A stretch of 6,511 nt of DNA from NCBI GenBank assembly GCA_022842805.1, contig JALHOX010000261.1:1-6511 (forward strand). Direction: 5' to 3'. The notes under the pieces are model-generated. The model was given only the letters and a program-made list of their open reading frames with translations, was not told where the DNA came from and ran no database searches. This document shows, in pieces, positions 1 through 4,907 of the stretch. Position 1 is the stretch's first letter; every line of letters begins with the position of its first letter. Source of the stretch: Phycisphaerae bacterium. GTDB lineage: Bacteria > Planctomycetota > Phycisphaerae > UBA1845 > Fen-1342. The translations under genes and the position numbers were made by a program.

Positions 1-180
1 CGGCGCATTCGTCCCGCCGTCGCCCGTCCCTTCCAGCCCCACCACCAACCCAAACCCGCTCAGCTTGTTCACCCGCTGCCCCTGCAGCTTGCAGACATCC
101 TGAACGCGGACCTGCGCCGCAGCGCTGCCCACCAGCAGCATCACCGCGAGGATCAACGGATTGGCAAAAGAAACTCTCAT
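1..180 (-). CDS. flgI: Flagellar P-ring protein FlgI, N-terminal 60 residues (cut by window edge)
   Basis: FlgI polymerises in the periplasm into the P-ring, the part of the flagellar bushing in the peptidoglycan layer. Only the first 60 codons are present; the frame stays open to base 1. The product starts MRVSFANPLILAVMLLVGSAAAQ, a Sec signal peptide with a short basic start, a hydrophobic core (about 8-18) and an A-A-A type cleavage site. The mature start reads VRVQDVCKLQGQRVNKLSG and then FGLVVGLEGTGDGG, matching the family's conserved 'R-I-K-D-I-A ... L-x-G-Y-G-L-V-V-G-L-x-G-T-G-D' opening. The ATG at 180-178 is preceded by GAGGA (189-185) at 4 nt, which supports this start. It is the last visible gene of the minus-strand operon, 135 bp after flgH, and its chaperone FlgA is encoded two genes upstream. 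The family assignment is firm; completeness beyond the window cannot be judged. Confidence 0.93.
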   Translation of the reverse strand, partial: MRVSFANPLILAVMLLVGSAAAQVRVQDVCKLQGQRVNKLSGFGLVVGLEGTGDGGTNAP

Positions 181-315
181 CACATCCTCACGCGAATGGA
201 AAATCGAGGCTCTCGTTCGCTCGTCGTCCGCTGTCAGGTGTCAGGTCAAAACTCGACATTGCAAGCCTTCCAACCTCACACCTCTCACCCGACACTGCTC
301 AGGATTCCAGTCGAC
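181..315. other. flgH-flgI intergenic gap
   Basis: This 135-bp gap lies between the flgH stop and the flgI start. It contains the flgI ribosome binding site at its left end and an imperfect inverted repeat (listed separately). I see no ORF with its own ribosome binding site and no T-run that would make a standard intrinsic terminator, so read-through from flgH into flgI is the likelier reading. Confidence 0.6.
232..287. repeat. Imperfect 15-bp inverted repeat with internal tandem heptamer
   Basis: On the plus strand, TGTCAGGTGTCAGGT (232-246) faces ACCTCACACCTCTCA (273-287). The reverse complement of the second arm matches the first at 12 of 15 positions, with a 26-nt loop. The first arm is itself a tandem duplication of TGTCAGG/TGTCAGGT (232-246). 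In the operon transcript, which reads the minus strand, it could fold into a hairpin between flgH and flgI. It may be a degenerate copy of a dispersed intergenic repeat; that part is inference. With three mismatches and a long loop it is unlikely to be a strong terminator. Confidence 0.5.
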
Positions 316-1266
316 CTAGCTCAGCCGAAACAGGTCCGTCAGCTTCTTAAAGATGCCCCGCTTCGCCGCATCCCGCGCCGCTCCCTCATGCTGCACCGAC
401 AGCCGCAAATCCGCGACCTGCGTGCTCAAAATCGTGTTCTCCGGCGTCAGATCTTCGATGCGACACAACCCGGTCAGCGTGTACACCTGCGTTTCCTCAT
501 CCATCTCGATCGACTTCTTCGCCTCCAGCACCAGCGTGCCGTTCGGCTTCACATCGATCACGCTGGCCGTGATCCGCGTGATCAGCTCATCACGCCGATC
601 CACCCGACCGCGGCCCTGATAGTTGTCCTGCAATTCCCATTCCGCCTTTGGCGTCCCATTCGGAAAATTCTGCGTGATCAGGTTGTTGCTCGTATCCAGC
701 CGCAGAAACGCCTTCAACTCCGCCCCAAAATCCCACTGCTTCTGCGAGCGCAAATTCGAGTCGGTCAGCGCCTGCTTCGTCTCACGCACAATCACCGTCA
801 CCAGCGCCCCCGGACGAATCCGCTCCTTCTGCGGCTCCACCACCGCGATCGGCGAAATCGCCAGCAGCGCGGGATTCGCCGAGTTCTGCATCGCTTGCGC
901 AGTCGCCGCCGCGCCCGAACTCGGCCCGCCCGGCCCCGGCGGCAAGCCCAGCGCCGCCACATTCGGCGTCAACGCCGTCGTATCCGGCGCCACCGCCGTC
1001 AGCGAAGACCGCGCCCCCGCAAGCGTCGTCCGCGCCTGGTCCACCGGCGTCGCCGTCGCAGGATTCAAATCCGCCGCCTGACGCACCGGGGACAGCGGCC
1101 GCGCCGCCGACGCCGCATCGGGAATCCCATTCGCCGCCCGCGTGTTCGCAGCCCGCGCCGACCGCGCCCGTTGAAAGAGCGAGTTGTTCTGCGCCGCCGA
1201 CTCCGCCGGCAGCAAAACCGCGATCAAGGTCGTGAACATCGCCAAACGCCAGGAAAACCGCGTCAT
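316..1266 (-). CDS. flgH: Flagellar L-ring protein FlgH, with Sec signal peptide and long Ala/Pro-rich front region
   Basis: FlgH forms the outer-membrane L-ring of the flagellar bushing around the distal rod. The protein is 316 aa. Residues 1-25 are a signal peptide (MTRFSWRLAMFTTLIAVLLP, cleavage likely after S-A-A at 23-25). Residues 30-145 are rich in Ala, Pro, Gly and Arg and look disordered. The FlgH domain spans about 148-316: RPGALVTVIVRET (151-163), then ITASVIDVKPNGTLVLEAKK (232-251), then NTILSTQVADLRLSV (277-291) and a tail ending FKKLTDLFRLS, as in other FlgH proteins. Open frame continues upstream to 1413, but the ATG at 1266 gives the signal peptide and has GAGGAG 7 nt upstream. 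The start lies 4 nt after the flgA stop, so coupling is likely. Oddities: it is longer than the roughly 230-aa enterobacterial protein, and no lipobox cysteine is present (the only Cys is at 268), although enterobacterial FlgH is a lipoprotein. Confidence 0.93.
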   Translation of the reverse strand: MTRFSWRLAMFTTLIAVLLPAESAAQNNSLFQRARSARAANTRAANGIPDAASAARPLSPVRQAADLNPATATPVDQARTTLAGARSSLTAVAPDTTALTPNVAALGLPPGPGGPSSGAAATAQAMQNSANPALLAISPIAVVEPQKERIRPGALVTVIVRETKQALTDSNLRSQKQWDFGAELKAFLRLDTSNNLITQNFPNGTPKAEWELQDNYQGRGRVDRRDELITRITASVIDVKPNGTLVLEAKKSIEMDEETQVYTLTGLCRIEDLTPENTILSTQVADLRLSVQHEGAARDAAKRGIFKKLTDLFRLS

Positions 1267-1270
1267 CTCG

Positions 1271-2452
1271 CTACTCCTCGGTAATCTCCACCTTGCCGAT
1301 GCCGACCACCTTGCCGCGCAGCTCGCGCCGCTTGCCGTTCGCCGCCCCCACCCGCACCCGCACCTCGTCGCCCAGCATGCCGTTATCCAGCGAAACGCCG
1401 CTGATCCGCACACTCACGCCCGACGCCGCCCCCTGCACCAGCACCGGCCGCGACCGCACCACCAGCGGCTCAGGCTTCAAGTCCGCCTTACGCAGCGCCT
1501 CGCCCTTCTCCACCAGCCGCTTCACCCGCTGTCCGACCAACTCCTCGATCGCGACAAATCGGTCGTTTTCCCCTTCCAGAAACGTTCGCGGCTCCAGCGT
1601 CAAATCCTCGAATTTCACATAGTTCCCCGCCGAAAGCGCGCTCGACGCCACCACCACCGGCTGCGTCACCTTCACCCGCGCCGCCAGGCGGATCGTGCGC
1701 TGTTTCACGCCATCCTGCTCCAGCGTCACCCGAAACTCACGCAGCCCCGCCTTGCCACGCTGACCCGCCTGAATCGCAAACTGCAGCGGCGGCGTCACGA
1801 GATCCAGAAACTCCGCGCCGCTCGGCTCAAATTCCAGCTCCACCGTCGCGTCGTCTTTGTCATATTCCGCCTGCACCCGATGCGTCAGCACCGACGCCAG
1901 CGTCTTCCCCGGCAGCGTGCGCGCCACCTTCCAGGGCCGCGAAGCCGGCTGCGTCTCCGCTCCTTTCGCGTCAACCGCCGCCTGCCCATCGCTCTCACGC
2001 CGCGGAGCAATCACCACCGGCTGCGACGCGGGTTGCGAATCAACCGGGCGGATCGAGTCGGGAATCGCCACCGCGCACACCCGCGCCCCGCCCATCAGAA
2101 AGTCCGCGATGTTCATCCCCGCTTCGCTCAGCTTCTCCGAAATCTTGTCATGCGAAATTTCGGTCGAAGGCCCCACACTCGCCGGCAACTCCAGCACAAC
2201 CTCGGCGATTTTCGCGCGAATCGCGTCATTTCCGCCGCGCAGAATCACCAGGTCCGACAGCGGCACAGGCCACGCCGTCGCCTCCGCCTCGGGCTTCAGC
2301 ACCAGTTCGATCGGTTCCGCGATTGCCGGCGCGTCCCCCTTTGGAGGGTCCGCTGCGCCGACCTCTTCCGCACGCGTCGGAGACGCCGACGAAAGGACGA
2401 GGCCGACCAGAAGGATTGCTCGAAGTGCGGTGGATCGGTCGTTCATGTTCAT
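1271..2452 (-). CDS. flgA: Flagellar P-ring assembly chaperone FlgA, long N-terminal form
   Basis: FlgA is a periplasmic chaperone needed for FlgI to polymerise into the P-ring. From the chosen start the protein is 393 aa. Signal peptide: residues 1-28, with core AILLVGLVLSSAS and cleavage near T-R-A (26-28). Residues 45-235 hold two poorly conserved beta-rich stretches joined by a Pro/Gln linker (about 138-174) with repeated Q-P-A-S. The recognisable part is C-terminal: a SAF-like segment from VVVASSALSAGNYVKFEDLTL (267-287) through LVGQRVKRLVEKGEALRKADL (305-325), then the FlgA barrel VVRSRPVLVQGAASGVSVRI and DNGMLGDEVRVRV to the end. The start is uncertain. In-frame candidates are GTG 2524 (overlaps the flgG stop, but gives a 35-residue leader before the hydrophobic core), ATG 2461, ATG 2452 and ATG 2446. 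I chose 2452 for a weak GGA 8 nt upstream and a normal signal peptide. It is clearly longer than the roughly 220-aa enterobacterial FlgA. Confidence 0.88.
   Translation of the reverse strand: MNMNDRSTALRAILLVGLVLSSASPTRAEEVGAADPPKGDAPAIAEPIELVLKPEAEATAWPVPLSDLVILRGGNDAIRAKIAEVVLELPASVGPSTEISHDKISEKLSEAGMNIADFLMGGARVCAVAIPDSIRPVDSQPASQPVVIAPRRESDGQAAVDAKGAETQPASRPWKVARTLPGKTLASVLTHRVQAEYDKDDATVELEFEPSGAEFLDLVTPPLQFAIQAGQRGKAGLREFRVTLEQDGVKQRTIRLAARVKVTQPVVVASSALSAGNYVKFEDLTLEPRTFLEGENDRFVAIEELVGQRVKRLVEKGEALRKADLKPEPLVVRSRPVLVQGAASGVSVRISGVSLDNGMLGDEVRVRVGAANGKRRELRGKVVGIGKVEITEE
1274..1279 (-). promoter_or_regulatory. Ribosome binding site of flgH, inside the end of flgA
   Basis: GAGGAG on the minus strand encodes the last two Glu codons of FlgA and serves as a strong Shine-Dalgarno sequence 7 nt before the flgH ATG. 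It decides the flgH start at 1266 over the longer open frame, and it implies that translation of flgA and flgH is linked. Confidence 0.8.
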
Positions 2453-2523
2453 ATCGATCATCCATGATCGTTGTGTTCGCCCGTCAGGGCCTGTGAACTT
2501 TGCCCGATGGGCCAATACGATCA

Positions 2524-3324
2524 CTACCGTCTCAGACTCGCCACCACCTGCAGCGCCTCATCTGCCGTCTCGATGGACTGGGAGTTCATCTGGAAAAACC
2601 GCTGGGTTTTGATCAGCTCGACCAGCTCCGTGACGGCGTCGGTCGTGCTCTGCTCAAGCGTGCTCTGCATCAGCGTGCCGTTGCCCTGCAAACCCGGCTC
2701 AGCCAGTTGTGGCTCGCCGGAGGCGGGGCTTTGAAAGAAGAGGTTCGCGCCGTTCTGCAACAGACCCGACGGATTCGCAAACCGCGCCAGCTGAATCTGC
2801 CCCAACTCCGACAGCGTGCCATCCTGCTGACGGGCCGAAATGCGACCGTCCGCAGAGATCGACACCGCCTCGAGCGGCACTTCCTGCGGAATCGTCGGCG
2901 TATTCAGCAGGCGAAATCCGTTCGTGTGGCCCAGCACCAGCTCGCCATCAAGATTGCGAACAAAGTTGCCCGCCCGCGTATAGCCCTGCCCACCGCCCGG
3001 CAATTCGATCTGAAAGAAGCCGTCGCCCTGAATCATCAGGTCGAGCGGGTTGTCGGTCCGCAGCGCGCCGCCCTGCTTAAACAGAATCTGCGTATTGCTC
3101 ACCGCCACACCCAGACCCACCTGCGTCCCGAGCGGGGCCGAGGTGCTGGCGCTCGTCTGCACCCCGGGCTGGGCCATCAACTGATACATCAGGTCTTGGA
3201 AGTTGGCCCGCGACGCCTTGTACCCCGTCGTGTCGGCGTTCGCGATGTTGTTGGCGATCACGTCGATCTTCGTCGCCATGGCCTGCATGCCCGTGGCGGC
3301 AGTGTGGAGTGCTCGAATCGCCAT
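2524..3324 (-). CDS. flgG: Flagellar distal rod protein FlgG
   Basis: FlgG forms the distal rod, the shaft that passes through the P- and L-rings, and is exported by the flagellar type III apparatus, so it has no signal peptide. The 266-aa length is close to the usual 260. The N-terminal rod motif runs MAIRALHTAATGMQAM, then IDVIANNIANADTTGYK (20-36) and NFQDLMYQ (41-48), with the family's ANN-x-AN-x-x-T-x-G-(F/Y)-K pattern. The middle carries GDGFFQI (100-106) and YTRAGNF (115-121). The C-terminal heptad region TDAVTELVELIKTQRFFQMNSQSIETADEALQ (228-259) matches the conserved FlgG end. The ATG has AAAGGA 5 nt upstream (3335-3330). The stop TAG overlaps by one base a possible GTG start of flgA. 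FlgG is preceded by a 279-bp repeat-bearing gap after the FlgF-type gene. Confidence 0.96.
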   Translation of the reverse strand: MAIRALHTAATGMQAMATKIDVIANNIANADTTGYKASRANFQDLMYQLMAQPGVQTSASTSAPLGTQVGLGVAVSNTQILFKQGGALRTDNPLDLMIQGDGFFQIELPGGGQGYTRAGNFVRNLDGELVLGHTNGFRLLNTPTIPQEVPLEAVSISADGRISARQQDGTLSELGQIQLARFANPSGLLQNGANLFFQSPASGEPQLAEPGLQGNGTLMQSTLEQSTTDAVTELVELIKTQRFFQMNSQSIETADEALQVVASLRR

Positions 3325-3370
3325 GAGAATCCTTTGCGAAACGGGTGGTCGGCTCGGGCCGGCCGAAAGA

Positions 3371-3391
3371 GATGGGCACGGCCCACCCTAC
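3371..3391 (-). repeat. GTAG-headed REP-like hairpin, inverted relative to the other two
   Basis: Read on the minus strand: GTAG (3391-3388), arm GGTGGGC (3387-3381), loop CGT (3380-3378), arm GCCCATC (3377-3371). Seven pairs form, one of them G-U. The GTAG head directly followed by a GC-rich palindrome is the layout known for REP sequences mobilised by RAYT (TnpA-REP) transposases. The arm sequence is related to, but not identical with, the plus-strand pair further right. Confidence 0.6.
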
Positions 3392-3468
3392 GTCTCTACG
3401 TCACGAATTTCATATGCAAGTTGCGTGCCGATCCGGACGATCACCGCAGCTCAATCGCCGCATGCTCC

Positions 3469-3492
3469 GTAGGGTGCGTCCCTCGACGCACC
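3469..3492 (+). repeat. GTAG-headed REP-like hairpin, copy 1
   Basis: GTAG (3469-3472), then arm GGTGCGTC (3473-3480), loop CCTC (3481-3484) and perfectly complementary arm GACGCACC (3485-3492). An 8-bp GC-rich stem behind a GTAG head fits the REP/RAYT element pattern. In the operon mRNA, which reads the opposite strand, the same palindrome would form a hairpin between flgF and flgG. Confidence 0.7.
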
Positions 3493-3530
3493 GCTCGGGC
3501 CCTCACAAATCGCCCGGCACGGCGAACGCC

Positions 3531-3554
3531 GTAGGGTGCGTCCCTCGACGCACC
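3531..3554 (+). repeat. GTAG-headed REP-like hairpin, copy 2
   Basis: An exact repeat of copy 1, shifted by 62 bp: GTAG (3531-3534), GGTGCGTC (3535-3542), CCTC loop, GACGCACC (3547-3554). It is not followed by a T-run in either direction, so it is not a standard terminator. Confidence 0.7.
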
Positions 3555-3603
3555 GCTCGGGCCCTCACAAATCGCCCGGCACGGCGAAAGACGCGCCCGT
3601 CAT

Positions 3604-4359
3604 CTACGCCCGGGCAACAAACCCGATCATCCGCGCCGCGCTCTCGTCCTGAATCTGGACCATGCGCGCGTTCAACTGATACGCCCGGCTGCTCAGCATC
3701 ATCTCCGTCAGATTCGGAACCGCCTGAACGCTCGAACCCTCGATGTAGCGCGGCTGAAGACGCGCGAGGGCTGCGCTCGGCTCCATATCGACCGCGTCAA
3801 AGCGCTGGTCGCCGGCCTTCTGCAAACGCGAGTAGTCCGCGAAATCCGCCAGCCACAACTGCCCGATCACGTTGTTCTTCTGCAACACCCGCCCGAATTG
3901 ATCGAACTCCACCCGACCACCCTGCGGATTGGCGAAGATCGGCCCGCCGCCGATCCCCAGCGCCGGCGCACCGTCATTAGCCGAAACCAGTTGCCCCGCA
4001 ACATTCACCATAAATCGACCGTCACGCGTGAATTGCGGCTCGCCATCCGGGCCCGCCACCGCGAAGAAACCCGGGCCGTCGAGAGCCGCGTCCAGCGGAT
4101 TGTCCGTGAACTGGTGCGGCCCCTCGCTGAAATCCGTCGCGGTCTGCCCCAGCCACACGCCGCCCGTCAACGCGCTCAGCATGTCCGGCGTCTCGCCTTC
4201 GCGCAGGCGGGCCAGCGCGGCCGGAATGCGCTCCGCGAACACCGCCAGATCTCGCTTAAAGCCGATCGTGTCCGCGTTGGCCATGTTGTTCGACAACACG
4301 TCCTGCTTGTACTCATTCACCATCATGCCGGCCGCGGACTGATACAGACCGTAGATCAT
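3604..4359 (-). CDS. flgF: Flagellar rod/hook-basal body protein, FlgF type
   Basis: This is a FlgF/FlgG-family axial protein, most likely the proximal rod subunit FlgF, exported by the flagellar type III system. The 251-aa length equals that of enterobacterial FlgF. The N-terminal motif is MIYGLYQSAAGMMVNEYKQD, then LSNNMANADTIGFKRDL (22-38), the family's SNN-x-AN-x-x-T-x-G-F-K signature. The middle has TDNPLDAALDGPGFFAV (85-101) and FTRDGRFMVN (110-119). The C-terminal helix NLTEMMLSSRAYQLNARMVQIQDESA (216-241) is the conserved axial-protein end. The frame is open to 4437, but the ATG at 4359 matches the family start, has AGGAG 7 nt upstream (4371-4367), and overlaps the stop of the upstream ORF as ATGA. 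FlgF and FlgG are paralogous; FlgF is assigned because a clearer FlgG follows and because of length. Confidence 0.88.
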   Translation of the reverse strand: MIYGLYQSAAGMMVNEYKQDVLSNNMANADTIGFKRDLAVFAERIPAALARLREGETPDMLSALTGGVWLGQTATDFSEGPHQFTDNPLDAALDGPGFFAVAGPDGEPQFTRDGRFMVNVAGQLVSANDGAPALGIGGGPIFANPQGGRVEFDQFGRVLQKNNVIGQLWLADFADYSRLQKAGDQRFDAVDMEPSAALARLQPRYIEGSSVQAVPNLTEMMLSSRAYQLNARMVQIQDESAARMIGFVARA

Positions 4360-4658
4360 GCGCTCGCTCCTGCCGATTGCGGCCACATCGCGCGCTCGTT
4401 CGCCCGCCCGCGAACCATCGCGCCCAGCGCTCTCCACATATCGATTTCGGGTGTTTGCGGGAGCGAGCCCGCGGCCGCCGCATCACTCGCGCCAAAGCTG
4501 CAACTCCCGCCGGCCCCGCCGAATAGCCCGGTTTCCGACGCCGCGGCAACCTCCGCGCCCCCCGGAAGCGCCGCCGCTTCCACCGGCATCAAACTTGCGC
4601 GAGACGGTTGCGCGACGCGCACCGACGACCGGACCGACTGACTCGAATTCGGACGCAT
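4356..4658 (-). CDS. Small uncharacterised protein at head of flagellar operon
   Basis: I do not recognise this 100-aa product. Residues 1-70 are low complexity (Ala, Gly, Ser), and there is no signal peptide or membrane segment. The only stretch of ordinary composition is near the C-terminus: PEIDMWRALGAMVRGRANER (about 70-89), possibly a short amphipathic helix. Two features support a real gene: GGGAG sits 5 nt before the ATG at 4658, and its TGA overlaps the flgF ATG (ATGA), with the flgF ribosome binding site inside its last codons. A TTG at 4673 in the same frame is a less likely start. Position suggests a flagellar or regulatory accessory role, or a leader peptide that couples translation to flgF; both are guesses. 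In GC-rich DNA a chance open frame of this size remains possible. Confidence 0.5.
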   Translation of the reverse strand: MRPNSSQSVRSSVRVAQPSRASLMPVEAAALPGGAEVAAASETGLFGGAGGSCSFGASDAAAAGSLPQTPEIDMWRALGAMVRGRANERAMWPQSAGASA

Positions 4659-4780
4659 GAATGCTCCCGACAATCGCGGATATTCGTCTCGTTACGCCCG
4701 GCGAAGTTCGAGCGGCGCTCACGCGGCCAACTCGGCCTCCGTCGGCGGCGCCGCGAACAACAAGGCCCGCAGCGCGTCGG

Positions 4781-4798
4781 ATGGCTTGCATTTGCCAT
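4781..4798. promoter_or_regulatory. Dyad ATGGC-N8-GCCAT, possible operator
   Basis: ATGGC (4781-4785) and GCCAT (4794-4798) are perfect inverted half-sites separated by 8 nt, so their centres lie 13 bp apart. It lies near the middle of the divergent region, where a dimeric regulator could act on both directions. The short arms mean chance occurrence cannot be excluded. Confidence 0.3.
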
Positions 4799-4893
4799 AC
4801 CGAATTGAGCGATTTTTCAGCGGCGAATCCCAGCGTCGGGGCGTAATATTGCCGAATAGCGCGGCGAAGCGCGGGTTTCGCGCCCGCCGGCGC

Positions 4894-4898
4894 AGGAG
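4894..4898 (+). promoter_or_regulatory. Ribosome binding site of the phosphatase gene
   Basis: AGGAG lies 9 nt before the ATG at 4908. ATG codons at 4914 and 4917 are also in frame but further away, so 4908 is the preferred start. Confidence 0.7.
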
Positions 4899-4907
4899 TG
4901 ATCGCGA

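Larger units (their letters stand above)
3467..3588 (+). repeat. Tandem duplication: two identical 60-bp copies, period 62
   Basis: Bases 3467-3526 and 3529-3588 read identically over 60 positions by direct comparison. Each copy begins CCGTAGGGTGCGTCCCTCGA and ends CCCGGCACGGCGAA, and contains one GTAG-headed hairpin followed by an identical tail that includes GGGCCC. Perfect identity suggests a recent duplication, or gene conversion, of a REP-like unit together with its flank. Confidence 0.9.
3325..3603. other. flgF-flgG intergenic gap carrying REP-like hairpins
   Basis: This 279-bp spacer is unusually long inside an otherwise compact operon. It holds the flgG ribosome binding site at its left end, one GTAG-headed hairpin on the minus strand and two on the plus strand within a 62-bp tandem duplication (listed separately). 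I see no convincing gene in it. Open frames crossing it on either strand lack recognisable protein content and ribosome binding sites. Confidence 0.7.
4659..4907. promoter_or_regulatory. Divergent control region between flagellar operon and phosphatase gene
   Basis: These 249 bp separate two genes transcribed away from each other, so promoters for both should lie here. It is somewhat less GC-rich in the middle (about 4790-4850) and holds a dyad at 4781-4798. A TAATAT at 4844-4849 could be a -10 hexamer for the phosphatase, but I see no matching -35. TGGC/TTGC elements near 4783-4795 recall sigma-54 sites, but the GG-to-GC spacing is 9 instead of 10. No convincing sigma-28 pair is visible. The region function is inferred from layout. 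Confidence 0.55.

Noticed and set aside
2226..2465. Minus-strand 79-codon frame within flgA starting at an ATG beside the flgA start
   Set aside because: Out of frame with FlgA, whose C-terminal domain is clear; the product is Gly/Arg-rich with no family resemblance.
196..2467. Long Arg/His-rich open frames on the plus strand opposite flgH and flgA (196-1284 and 1184-2467)
   Set aside because: They are antisense shadows of GC-rich genes: extreme Arg/Pro/His composition, no ribosome binding site, no recognisable domain, while the minus strand encodes clear flagellar proteins.
2500..3534. Plus-strand 344-codon open frame opposite flgG
   Set aside because: Antisense to an unambiguous FlgG; its composition is typical of a shadow frame and it runs on into the repeat region.
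3469..3554. Hairpins in the flgF-flgG gap as intrinsic terminators, or as a CRISPR array
   Set aside because: No T-run follows the stems in either direction, and two tandem copies with a 2-bp junction have no spacers.
4783..4796. Sigma-54-like promoter (TGGC ... TTGCC)
   Set aside because: The spacing between GG and GC is 9 bases on either strand instead of the required 10, so it does not fit the -24/-12 rule.
4871..4887. Short hairpin GCGGG/CCCGC before the phosphatase ribosome binding site as a riboswitch or attenuator
   Set aside because: Five-base GC arms are expected by chance in this composition, and no known riboswitch core is visible.
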